Part shown: positions 25,644 through 33,116 of the stretch, piece by piece | Layout: every line of letters starts with the position of its first letter | Position numbering within the stretch: the first letter of the stretch is position 1 | NCBI RefSeq assembly: GCF_034427435.1 | Contig: NZ_JAXQNP010000002.1 | Coordinates: 1,922,001 to 1,986,000, forward strand | DNA: 64,000 bases | Source of the DNA: Nitrospirillum sp034427435 | GTDB taxonomy: Bacteria; Pseudomonadota; Alphaproteobacteria; Azospirillales; Azospirillaceae | Direction of reading: 5' to 3' | Program-made: the position numbers and the translations under genes | Notes under the pieces: model-generated | The model's database searches: none | What the model was told of the DNA's origin: nothing | The model's input: only the letters and a program-made list of their open reading frames with translations

Positions 25644-27746
25644 TCAGATCCGCACGTCGACGCGGCCGAGCGAGGGGATGATGATGTTTTCGGACGTGGC
25701 GTCCTCGGTGGTCGCCGTGTCGTCCATGGAGAATTGCGGGCCGCGTGAACCGCCGCGGCGTTCCTGCTGCTGCTGGGCCTCGCTGTCGTCCTTCAGGTTG
25801 AAGGAGAGGCTGTCGCCGTCGGTCTGCAATCCGGCGTCCTGAAGGGCGTTCTTCAGGTCGTCGGAATTGCGCTGCAGCAGGTCCAGCGTCTTGGCGTTGT
25901 CCGCCGTCACGCTGGCGTGAACCTTGCCATCCTTGTGGAAGTCCAGCTTCACATCGATGCTGCCCATGTCGTCCGGGGACAACTGGACGGTGATGCTGTC
26001 CATGCCGTTGCTGGCGGCCTTCTGGAAGCCCATGGTCACCTGCTGCAACACCGGCGGGTACTGCGGCGGGCGCGCCGCCTGGCTGGTGCCCGCCATTTGC
26101 GCGGCGAAGCCGGTGGCGAAGGTGTGCTGGCCGTCGACCATACCCATGAAGCCGCTGGCGTTCAGCGCCGCGTCGCTGGCCGAGGTGGAGGTGCCGGTCG
26201 TCTCCGCGGCAGCGGGCAGCAACCCATTCTCCGTCGTCGCCAGCAAGCCGTTGCTAGCCGTGTTGGTGCGGCCAGCCTGTTGCTGTTGCAGCAGCGTCTG
26301 CAGGGTGGCCTGGGCCGTCGCCGTAGCGGTTTGTGTCGCGGTCGCGGCGGTGTTGCCGCCGGCCCCGGTGGCCAGGGTCGCCATGGGGGCCGCCGCCGCC
26401 GCGGCATCGCCCACCTTGGTCAGGGGGGCCGCGGCCGCCGCGTGGGCATCGGCGTAGATCATGCCCTCGCCAGAGGTGTTGGCGAGAAGGCCATTGCTGC
26501 CATTGCCGTCCGTGGCGCTGTCGGCCGTCTGCTGGCGGGTCTGGTCCGCCGTATCGGCCGCGCCGACCTTCTGATCGGTGGCGCTGGCGGTGACGCTGAC
26601 GCCCGGTAGCTTGACCGTGTCGCCCTTGGCGTTGGCCTTGCTGGGCGTGCCGCCCTTCAGGCCCGAGCCCGAAACGGCGACGCCATCGGCCTTGCCCGTC
26701 TTGACGTCCGCCGCGCCGGCGGCGACCGCGGCTGTCGTGGCGGCCAGCGCGGCGGCGTCGGTTTGCGTTTTCTGGGCTTGGGCCGTGGCGGCTGTCGGGA
26801 CCGTTGGGCTGGGGACCGGCGGCGTGGCGCGGGCGCTGGTGGCGGGGGCGCCGGTCGCCAGCGCTGCGGCCTTCTGGTCAGCCACGGCGAGGGTGGTCGC
26901 GGCGGTGGCGGCCGCATTGCCCTTGGCCGGCGTGGTCGTCGCTTGGCCAGCCGCCAGGGCCGCGGCCGCCTGGGCGGCCAGCGTCGCGTCGGCGGCCGTG
27001 GGCTGCTCCACCGGCGTCATGCCCGCCAGGGCAACGGTGCCGTCGCCTTCAGTCTGCGCCTTGGTGCCGGGCTGGGCGGCCGTGGCGGCCGTCTGGGCCA
27101 GCGTGGCATCGACGCCCTTGGCATCGGCAAGCCCCGTGGCCTTGGTGGCATCCTGTGCCACTTGGCCGGTGGCCCCTGAGGCCGCCTGGGGGGCGGCCGC
27201 CGGCGTCGGAAGAGGCTGCTGCTGCTGCGTGCTTATGGCCGTGGCGAGGGCGGCCATCGTGGTATCCGTGGCCGTGCCGTCCTGGCTGGTGGCGGCATCC
27301 TTGCCGTCCCCGTCCGTGACGGCGTCCGTCGTGGCGGTGGCGGCCGACCAATGGGTCTGTGTCCAGCCGGTGCCCGCCTGCAAGGCGGAGGGGCTGTTTG
27401 CCGTGATCCCGGTCATGAGCGCTGTCACGGCGGTGCCCGTCGTGGTTCCCGCCGGGGCGATGCCGTTCTTGCCGGTCGCGCCCGCCTTGCCGGTGGCGAA
27501 GGGCACGGTGGAGGGCGTGAAGGGGGATGTCGTCGCGCTTGAGGCGCCCTGGCCCGTCCCGAGGAACGCGGTTCCCTGGCCGGTGGACTGGCTGCCGACA
27601 CTGTCGGCCTCGACCATGCCGCTCAGCAATTGCGTGAACAAATCCGTGGCACCGTCACCGCCCGCCGCCGTTCCGCCGCCCAGGATGCCGGCCGCGGATG
27701 TCCCCTGGGTGGGGAACAGGCTCTGAACGGGCTGGAAACCGGTCAT
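25644..27746 (-). CDS. fliK: Flagellar hook-length control protein FliK
   Basis: Molecular ruler that sets hook length and switches the export apparatus to filament substrates. ATG 27746 with AAGGAAG upstream is chosen; the frame is open to 27845. The 700-residue protein has a very long Ala/Thr/Gly/Gln-rich disordered ruler (about 1-560). The conserved Flg_hook domain at about 575-665 reads VTMGFQKAASNGMDSITVQL, SIDVKLDF, HASVTADN and LLQRNSDDLKNALQDAG. A Gln- and Arg-rich tail follows. The ruler is longer than in many relatives (enteric FliK is about 400 residues). Confidence 0.92.
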   Translation of the reverse strand: MTGFQPVQSLFPTQGTSAAGILGGGTAAGGDGATDLFTQLLSGMVEADSVGSQSTGQGTAFLGTGQGASSATTSPFTPSTVPFATGKAGATGKNGIAPAGTTTGTAVTALMTGITANSPSALQAGTGWTQTHWSAATATTDAVTDGDGKDAATSQDGTATDTTMAALATAISTQQQQPLPTPAAAPQAASGATGQVAQDATKATGLADAKGVDATLAQTAATAAQPGTKAQTEGDGTVALAGMTPVEQPTAADATLAAQAAAALAAGQATTTPAKGNAAATAATTLAVADQKAAALATGAPATSARATPPVPSPTVPTAATAQAQKTQTDAAALAATTAAVAAGAADVKTGKADGVAVSGSGLKGGTPSKANAKGDTVKLPGVSVTASATDQKVGAADTADQTRQQTADSATDGNGSNGLLANTSGEGMIYADAHAAAAAPLTKVGDAAAAAAPMATLATGAGGNTAATATQTATATAQATLQTLLQQQQAGRTNTASNGLLATTENGLLPAAAETTGTSTSASDAALNASGFMGMVDGQHTFATGFAAQMAGTSQAARPPQYPPVLQQVTMGFQKAASNGMDSITVQLSPDDMGSIDVKLDFHKDGKVHASVTADNAKTLDLLQRNSDDLKNALQDAGLQTDGDSLSFNLKDDSEAQQQQERRGGSRGPQFSMDDTATTEDATSENIIIPSLGRVDVRI

Positions 27747-28049
27747 GTGTCGCTTCCTTGGGCCTAGGCAGGTTCCCGCCGGGATGGGAGGGAACGGTGA
27801 CGGGCAAAAGTGCCCATCGCCCGAGGAAAGCAATCGACGTGCCACCAGCAGGTGCCGGCAAAACCCAGGTTTCCGGCGGATGTCGGCCGAAGCGGGTTCG
27901 GCGGCGGCGTGAAGAGCGGCGGTGGGGGAGGGAGCTTATTGCCGCAGGGGGCAGATTCTGCCGCCCTTGCGATGCGGTCCAGACGCCAAGGCCCGCCAAC
28001 CGGCGCAGGGCCGGGGCGGGGTGATGGGCTCAGCTGTGCGAGCGTGCGC
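27747..28049 (-). other. Promoter-containing region upstream of fliK
   Basis: About 300 bp separating the flgN-like stop from the fliK start. Apart from the sigma-54 promoter at 27828-27844 nothing else is seen. GC-rich repeats of CGGCGG type occur at 27895-27930. Confidence 0.5.
27828..27844 (-). promoter_or_regulatory. Sigma-54 (-24/-12) promoter for fliK-flgD
   Basis: On the minus strand TGGCACG-TCGA-TTGCTT matches the sigma-54 consensus TGGCACG-N4-TTGCW at every defined position, with GG and GC ten bases apart. It lies about 85 bp upstream of the fliK ATG. Sigma-54 promoters drive hook-stage flagellar genes in alphaproteobacteria such as Caulobacter. Confidence 0.85.
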
Positions 28050-28547
28050 TCACAGGCACTGGTTCACGGCCAGGGGCGGAATGCCGGCGCGGCGATAGCC
28101 CGCCGGGCGGGCGGCGCCGTGCCTGGCGATGTAGCCCTGTTCCTGGTTGCGCTGCTTGTTGATGGTGTTGACCATGATGTTGACCACCGACTGCGCCACG
28201 GCGGCGGCGGCCCGCAGCGCGGTGGCGTTTTCCATGGACTCGCGGTGGAACACCTCGGCCAGGTCTTTCATCCGCGCCTTCAGGTCCGGATCCAGGGTGC
28301 GCAGTCCCGCCATATCCAGGCTCATGATGCGCACCGCATCCTCATAGCCCTTGGTCAGCAGGTGCTTGCGCTCCACCAGGGCCAGCATGGCCTTGATGTC
28401 GCGCTTCTTCAGCAGCGCCGTTTCCTCCTGGTACAGGGCCATCAGCCGCTCCATGGCGGAGATCAGCGATTGGGCGCGGGCCTCCGCCGCGCCGGGGCTG
28501 GCCGGGGGCGGGTTCAGGGGTGGGAAGGGGATGTCCGTAGGGGTCAT
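28050..28547 (-). CDS. flgN: FlgN-like flagellar export chaperone
   Basis: Predicted cytoplasmic chaperone of 165 residues. A proline-rich N-terminus (1-20) leads into long helices (about 22-140) with the FlgN-like pattern SLISAMERLMALYQEETALL and NVVNIMVNTINKQ-type C-terminal helices. FlgN proteins bind hook-filament junction proteins before export. It is the third gene of flgI-flgJ-flgN, overlapping flgJ by four bases. The position corresponds to flbY in Caulobacter. Sequence similarity in this family is weak, so the call leans on context. Confidence 0.7.
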   Translation of the reverse strand: MTPTDIPFPPLNPPPASPGAAEARAQSLISAMERLMALYQEETALLKKRDIKAMLALVERKHLLTKGYEDAVRIMSLDMAGLRTLDPDLKARMKDLAEVFHRESMENATALRAAAAVAQSVVNIMVNTINKQRNQEQGYIARHGAARPAGYRRAGIPPLAVNQCL

Positions 28548-29026
28548 GGCGTGTCATCCGATGCTGTGCCGGTGCCGGTGCCGGCCGGGGCGTCCGTCGC
28601 GGTGTCCAGCGGCATATGCTGGGCCAGGCTCGCCTGCGCCTGGGCGTAGGCGTTCCGTGGCCGGCGCAAGGGGTCGGTGGCGCCCGCCTTCTCCTGCATC
28701 CGCACCATTTCCTTCTTGATCTCGTCGGCGATGCCCAGGCCACCCCCCTTGGTGATGGCCTTGGCTTGTTCCTCGATCATCATGCCGCGGAACATTTCCT
28801 CGGCGTGGCCGCCACCGAAGTTGGGATCGACCTCCACGCCTTCCCACATGTGCTGCAGCATCTGGCTGATGAAGACGGATTCGAATTCCTTGGCCGCCTT
28901 CTCGACGGCCGCGTCGTCCTTGGTCCCATCGCCCGGGGCGCCGTGCGGCTTGGGCGTGCCCTTGGCGTCCATCAGGGCCTTGGCGTCGTAGCCGGGCGGC
29001 GACAGCCTCATCTCGTCGCTCATCAC
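28544..29026 (-). CDS. flgJ: Rod-binding protein, FlgJ N-terminal type (CheL-like)
   Basis: Protein of 160 residues containing only the rod-binding domain (about 40-105: KAAKEFESVFISQMLQHM, GHAEEMFRGMMIEEQAKAI, GLGIADEIKKEM). It lacks the C-terminal muramidase domain of enteric FlgJ, as is normal in alphaproteobacteria, where it is called CheL or FlgJ-like. It helps rod assembly in the periplasm. It is bracketed by four-base overlaps with flgI and the flgN-like gene. The Thr/Gly/Asp-rich tail is probably disordered. Confidence 0.87.
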   Translation of the reverse strand: MMSDEMRLSPPGYDAKALMDAKGTPKPHGAPGDGTKDDAAVEKAAKEFESVFISQMLQHMWEGVEVDPNFGGGHAEEMFRGMMIEEQAKAITKGGGLGIADEIKKEMVRMQEKAGATDPLRRPRNAYAQAQASLAQHMPLDTATDAPAGTGTGTASDDTP

Positions 29027-30201
29027 ATCACCTTCAGTTCGGCTTGCAGGGCGCCAGCGGCCTTGATCGATTGCAGGATGGAGATCATGTCGCGGGGGCT
29101 CACGCCCAGGGCGTTCAGGCTTTGCACCAGGTCCTGCAGGGACACGCCCGAGGGCAGGATGGCCAGCTTCTTGCCCTGTCCGTCATCCACCTGGATGTTG
29201 GTGCGGGGAACGGTGGTGGTGGTGCCGTTGCTCAAGGGGCCGGGCTGGGAAACCTGGGGCGTCTCGGTGATCTTGATGGTCAGGTTGCCCTGGGCGATGG
29301 CGACCGTGTTGATGCGCACGTTCTCCCCCATCACGATCACGCCCGACGCCTCGTCGATGACCACGGTGGCCGGATTATCGGGGGCGACCCGCAACTGCTC
29401 GATATCGCGCATGAAGCCGACCAGGTCGGCCCTGCGGCCAGCCGGCACGTTGACCGTCACGTTGGACGGGTCCATGGCCAGGGCGGTGCCGGTGCCGATG
29501 GCGGCGTTGATGGCGTCGGCGACGCGCTTGGCCGTGGTGAAATCGGGGTTGTGCAAGGCCAGGTGCAAGGCCTGCATGTCGGACATCCGGAAGTCGACCG
29601 TGCGTTCCACCAGCGCGCCGGCGGCGATGCGGCCGGCGGTGGGGACGCCGCGCGTGACGCTGGCGGCCGCCCCTTGCGCCGTGAAGCCGGAAATGGCCAC
29701 GGGGCCCTGGGCCACGGCGTAGACATCACCATCGGGCGCCAGCAGCGGCGTGCCCACCAGGATGCCGCCCTGCAGGCTCTTGGCGTCGCCCAGCGTGCCC
29801 ACCTGCACGTCGATGCGGGTTCCTTGCGCCGCGAAGGGGGGCAGGGTGGCGGTCACCATCACCGCCGCCACGTTCTTGGTGGTCAGCGTCGTGCCGCGGA
29901 TGTTGACGCCCAGGCGTTCCAGCATGCCGTACAGGCTTTGCTGCGTGAAGGGCGCGTTGTTGATGGTGTCGCCCGTGCCGTTCAGGCCGACGACCAGGCC
30001 GTACCCCACCAGCACGTTGTCGCGCACGCCCTCCACATCCACGATGTCCTTCAGGCGCGACTGCGCCTGGGCGGGCTGGGCGGTGCTCAGGGCCAGGAAC
30101 AGGACGGCGGCCATCGCGGCGGCGGCGCGCTTGAGGGCTTGGCCCCAGGCGGTGGCGGCGGGCCGGGTGGGGACGGGGCCGGTGGGGACGGTGGTGGACA
30201 C
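29023..30201 (-). CDS. flgI: Flagellar P-ring protein FlgI
   Basis: Periplasmic ring subunit of the flagellar basal body; it forms the bushing around the rod in the peptidoglycan layer. The 392 residues start at GTG 30201, preceded by AGGGAG at good spacing. A signal peptide ends around QPAQAQS (about residue 47). The mature protein opens with the family motif SRLKDIVDVEGVRDNVLVGYGLVVGL-like sequence and continues through NIRGTTLTTKNVAAVMVTA to the C-terminal LVQSLNALGVSPRDMI. It is the first gene of flgI-flgJ-flgN, with a sigma-54 promoter close upstream. Confidence 0.95.
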   Translation of the reverse strand: MSTTVPTGPVPTRPAATAWGQALKRAAAAMAAVLFLALSTAQPAQAQSRLKDIVDVEGVRDNVLVGYGLVVGLNGTGDTINNAPFTQQSLYGMLERLGVNIRGTTLTTKNVAAVMVTATLPPFAAQGTRIDVQVGTLGDAKSLQGGILVGTPLLAPDGDVYAVAQGPVAISGFTAQGAAASVTRGVPTAGRIAAGALVERTVDFRMSDMQALHLALHNPDFTTAKRVADAINAAIGTGTALAMDPSNVTVNVPAGRRADLVGFMRDIEQLRVAPDNPATVVIDEASGVIVMGENVRINTVAIAQGNLTIKITETPQVSQPGPLSNGTTTTVPRTNIQVDDGQGKKLAILPSGVSLQDLVQSLNALGVSPRDMISILQSIKAAGALQAELKVM

Positions 30202-30546
30202 GGGCGGGATACTCCCTGAAACAGATGCCAGTCCCTTAAGCGAACTTCATGCCAACTTCAGCATGCGCCCAAATCCGGCCGATTCCCAGGCGTGGCGCGG
30301 GGAACGCGACGCGCCGCCCCGTGGGCGCTGGTGTTCCGCATGGCGAGATTGGGCCGGTGGTGGCGGTTTGTCCCCGGCAAAAATTGCCCTATGCGCCTCT
30401 TCCCTGCGGATGGTAACAATAAGACAGGCCGCAGGCCCGCCAAACCGGCGGAATTGCCCCTTTTCCCCGGTCCTTTAACCTGGGCTGGCGGGGGCATCGG
30501 TCCGGATGCGCCGGGCGGCCGGCCCTGATTGCGGTGGCGGCACGAT
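30202..30546. other. Divergent flgI-fliX promoter region
   Basis: Intergenic stretch of 345 bp between divergent flagellar genes. It contains the flgI sigma-54 promoter at 30239-30254 and TTAA half-sites (30236 and 30476) of the kind bound by CtrA, but no full TTAA-N7-TTAA site. No promoter for fliX could be assigned. Confidence 0.5.
30239..30254 (-). promoter_or_regulatory. Sigma-54 promoter for flgI-flgJ-flgN
   Basis: Minus-strand TGGCATG-AAGT-TCGCT keeps the invariant GG and GC ten bases apart and matches most of the -24/-12 consensus. The -12 element is about 38 bp upstream of the flgI GTG, leaving a short leader with its ribosome-binding site. Confidence 0.7.
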
Positions 30547-30969
30547 ATGAAGATCGAAGGTCCTGGTTCCTCCCTTCCCACCAGCCAGACGCGCAAAACG
30601 CAACGGGCTGGCGGCGACAGCTTTCGCACCCATGTGTCGGAAAGCGATGGTGATGAGGGCGCCAAGTCGGTGACCGGCGCCCAGACCGCCATGGCCATCA
30701 CCCCCCTGCTGGCCCTGCAGGAGGTGGACGACGCCCTGAACGCCAAGCGCAAGGCGCGCCAGCGGGCGGAGACGCTGCTGGACAAGCTGGAGGAGTTGCG
30801 CCTGGGTTTGCTGGCCGGCACCTTCCCGCGTGAGCGGCTGCAGGACCTGGTGCGCATGGTGCAGAGCCGGCGCGACACCGTTTCCGACCCGCGCCTGCAA
30901 GAGGTCCTGGACGAGATCGACCTGCGTGCCCAGGTGGAACTGGCCAAGTTCGAATCGGCGCAGCGCTGA
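30547..30969 (+). CDS. fliX: Flagellar assembly regulator FliX
   Basis: Class II flagellar protein of 140 residues. In Caulobacter, FliX couples basal-body assembly to the sigma-54 activator FlbD. The family signature is visible: KIEGP near the start, AMAITPLLALQEVDD (about 50-64), a helical core with RAETLLDKLEELRLGLLAG and the C-terminal DPRLQEVLDEIDLRAQVELAKFE. ATG 30547 begins the conserved MKIEGP start. It is divergent from flgI, exactly as in Caulobacter. No FlbD-type activator lies in the window. Confidence 0.92.
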   Translation: MKIEGPGSSLPTSQTRKTQRAGGDSFRTHVSESDGDEGAKSVTGAQTAMAITPLLALQEVDDALNAKRKARQRAETLLDKLEELRLGLLAGTFPRERLQDLVRMVQSRRDTVSDPRLQEVLDEIDLRAQVELAKFESAQR

Positions 30970-31178
30970 GGGGCGACGCGCCGCTTCGCCGGGGTGCCGG
31001 CGGGGCTGGCCCCGCCGGTGCAGCCACCCGGACACGGCCTTGGGCCGCCCACCCTATTCTCATATGCTTAATACCGATAATCCAAACGGCTGGCCGCGCT
31101 CCCGCTTTGGGTGGGCGCGGTGACAATCGTCATTGCTATCAATAGCTTAAACCTGGCCTTGTGGGGCTGCGGTCAGTA

Positions 31179-31207
31179 TTGCGGGTTGCGTGCGCTCTCC
31201 CTATACT
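31179..31207 (+). promoter_or_regulatory. Candidate housekeeping promoter of dksA
   Basis: TTGCGG (31179-31184) and TATACT (31202-31207) are separated by 17 bp, 40 bp upstream of the dksA ATG. The -10 element is strong and the -35 weak. Confidence 0.45.
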
Positions 31208-31246
31208 CCGCGCCGTCTCGATCACACTGGATTCGGACCAAAACAT

Positions 31247-31666
31247 ATGTCGTCTCCGATACTTCCCCCGGATTACCACCCGTCCGAGGATGAGCCGTAC
31301 ATGAGCCCCGTGATGACGGAGTATTTCCGTCAGAAGCTGCTGCAATGGCGCGCGGAGCTTTTGAAAGAGTCCACTGAAACCCTGGTCAACTTGCAGGACG
31401 GCGGCATCCAGGAACCGGACATCGCCGACCGCGCCTCCGCCGAGACCGACCGCTCCCTCGAGCTGCGCACCCGGGACCGGGAGCGCAAGCTGATCAGCAA
31501 GATCGACGAGGCCATCGAGCGAATCGAACTGGGCGAGTATGGGTATTGCGAAGAGACGGGGGAACCCATCGGCGTCCGCCGGCTGGAGGCCCGTCCCATC
31601 GCCACCCTGTCGGTGGAAGCCCAGGAACGGCACGAGCGGATGGAGCGCACGCAGCGCGACGACTGA
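31247..31666 (+). CDS. dksA: DksA-family RNA polymerase-binding regulator
   Basis: RNA polymerase secondary-channel factor of 139 residues that works with ppGpp in the stringent response. The coiled-coil core (about 18-95) is followed by the globular region YCEETGEPIGVRRLEARP and SVEAQERHERMER. Of the four zinc-finger cysteines of classical DksA only one is present: the others are replaced by Thr, Ser and Ala. This should be a zinc-independent DksA, as in Pseudomonas DksA2 and most alphaproteobacterial DksA. ATG 31247 is chosen for its match to family length. The gene lies between fliX and flgH, as in the Caulobacter flagellar locus. Confidence 0.92.
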   Translation: MSSPILPPDYHPSEDEPYMSPVMTEYFRQKLLQWRAELLKESTETLVNLQDGGIQEPDIADRASAETDRSLELRTRDRERKLISKIDEAIERIELGEYGYCEETGEPIGVRRLEARPIATLSVEAQERHERMERTQRDD

Positions 31667-31673
31667 GGTCATT

Positions 31674-31697
31674 GGCGGCGGTCTTCGGGCCGCCGCC
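31674..31697. terminator. Hairpin between convergent dksA and AraC-type gene
   Basis: GGCGGCGG and CCGCCGCC are separated by an 8-base loop in the short gap between two convergent genes. There is no T-run, so it may be only a weak or factor-assisted terminator. Confidence 0.4.
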
Positions 31698-31705
31698 TAC
31701 CGCTC

Positions 31706-32701
31706 TCATGCACGATGCCGGCGCAGGATGGTCGACGGGGACTCGCCGAAAGCGGCCAGGAAGTCCTTGCTGAAACGGCTCAAGTCCGCGTAGCCGCAGG
31801 ATAGTGCGATCTCGGTCACGGTAAGGGCGTTGGCGCCGCTTTCGGCTAATTGTCGTGCCCGGTGCAGCCGTGTCCGCTTCAGAAAATCCATGGGCGAGTA
31901 GCCGCGGTGTTGGGCGAAGGCCCGGAAGACGCTGCGCGCGCTGGCTCCTGTCGCCGCGACGATCTGCTCAATCGTCAGCGGGTCTTCGGCGTGGGCGGCC
32001 ATGAAATCCTCCGCGCGGCGGACCTGCCAAGGAGCGATCCCACGGACGGGGCCGTCGAGAAGGTGCCGGTGATTGTGCATGCCCGTGACCAGCAGGGCCG
32101 TCACCAGCGCCTGTTCCACCTCCGTTAAGACCAGTCGGCTGCCCGGTCCGGACAGGCTATCGGCGGCATTGGCCAAGGTGATCAGGATTTCTTTCAGCGT
32201 TCGCCCCTGGGGAGACTGAAGGTCCAACGCCGCGTTGAACCGCAGCGGCCCTGTAATCGTCTCACCAGTCAGCGCGGCAAGCTTGCGTGTCAGGGTGGTG
32301 ACGGGGACCCGCCAGGCGAACTGCTGAAAGTCTTGATGGAAGTCGATCGTCGCGTCGGCGGAAGAGATGCAGGCCATGGTCGGGGCCAAGGCGACGGTGC
32401 TGTTGGCCGTCGTCTTCACACCGTTCCCCGTGCAGGGCACTTGCAGGCGCACGTAGGCCCCCTCGGAAAACCGCAGGGTGACGGGAAAATCATAGGCGCA
32501 GAACCAAAGGTCGCTCTCGGTTAGAGGACAGTGGTTTGCCCGCATGTCGCAGGCCGGCGCGCCAACGGCGGCCTTCACGGCGGTCGCTGCCAAGCGGCTT
32601 TCAGCGAAAGCGATGGCTTCGTCCATCACCGATGTCTTGAACGAGGGGTGATTGGCCAGTGGCAGGGCTGCGCCGCCTTTGCGTGTCCGTTCAGCGGTCA
32701 A
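31706..32701 (-). CDS. AraC-family transcriptional regulator
   Basis: Predicted DNA-binding regulator of 331 residues. An N-terminal cupin-like sensing domain (about 50-190, with LWFCAYDFPVTLRF and YVRLQVPC) precedes an AraC double helix-turn-helix at about 230-330 (DPLTIEQIVAATGASARSVF, RGYSPMDFLKRTRLHRARQ, TVTEIALSCGYADLSRFSKDF). Base composition is less GC-rich than in the surrounding flagellar genes. It is divergent from the chemoreceptor across an AT-rich region, and interrupts the otherwise conserved dksA-flgH neighbourhood, so it was probably gained together with it. Confidence 0.9.
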   Translation of the reverse strand: MTAERTRKGGAALPLANHPSFKTSVMDEAIAFAESRLAATAVKAAVGAPACDMRANHCPLTESDLWFCAYDFPVTLRFSEGAYVRLQVPCTGNGVKTTANSTVALAPTMACISSADATIDFHQDFQQFAWRVPVTTLTRKLAALTGETITGPLRFNAALDLQSPQGRTLKEILITLANAADSLSGPGSRLVLTEVEQALVTALLVTGMHNHRHLLDGPVRGIAPWQVRRAEDFMAAHAEDPLTIEQIVAATGASARSVFRAFAQHRGYSPMDFLKRTRLHRARQLAESGANALTVTEIALSCGYADLSRFSKDFLAAFGESPSTILRRHRA

Positions 32702-32814
32702 TGGCCTGGCGTCCTCGCGTTCGGTATCCGGCCGCGCACAATCCCCATGAGCCTTATCATATCCAAGTCATCATTGCCACCGTGCGGACAAAATATAACC
32801 AACTGGACACTTTA

Positions 32815-32833
32815 TTTGGCACTGGATGCCAAA
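32815..32833. promoter_or_regulatory. Inverted repeat, candidate AraC-regulator operator
   Basis: TTTGGCA and TGCCAAA flank a 5-bp spacer, a perfect 7-bp dyad 114 bp upstream of the AraC-type start. It could be an operator for autoregulation or for control of the divergent chemoreceptor. Confidence 0.4.
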
Positions 32834-32940
32834 CTCTGGCGCTATCCGACAAGATGGAGGATTGAAAATCAGTATGATGGAGAAATTTTATCTAAGCAGT
32901 GAGTTGCAAATCGTTAAAAAGATTTAACCACAGGTGATTG

Positions 32941-32957
32941 AATCAATACTTTTGATT
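32941..32957. promoter_or_regulatory. AT-rich inverted repeat before the chemoreceptor
   Basis: AATCAA and TTGATT flank a 5-bp spacer, followed directly by TATATAC, which could be part of a -10 element. It lies about 160 bp upstream of the chemoreceptor ATG. Confidence 0.35.
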
Positions 32958-33116
32958 ATATACTTAATAATAGTGATCCAATTTTCCCTATAAACCGGGC
33001 GTTAATCGCTTTAATGAGAAGGTCTGTTGTCGCAGCCGGTTGTCACGGTGTTTTGTCAATGCGACATGATGACGCGAAAAAAGTCGGCCGCAAAACCATT
33101 TCAAGGAGATTTCCTC

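Larger units (their letters stand above)
32702..33116. other. AT-rich divergent regulatory region
   Basis: About 415 bp between the AraC-type gene and the chemoreceptor, strikingly AT-rich from about 32790 to 33020 against a GC-rich background. It holds two inverted repeats (32815-32833 and 32941-32957), a TTAA-N6-TTAA pair at 32914-32927 reminiscent of CtrA sites, and several TATA-like -10 candidates near 32957-32970. No gene is seen. Confidence 0.6.
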
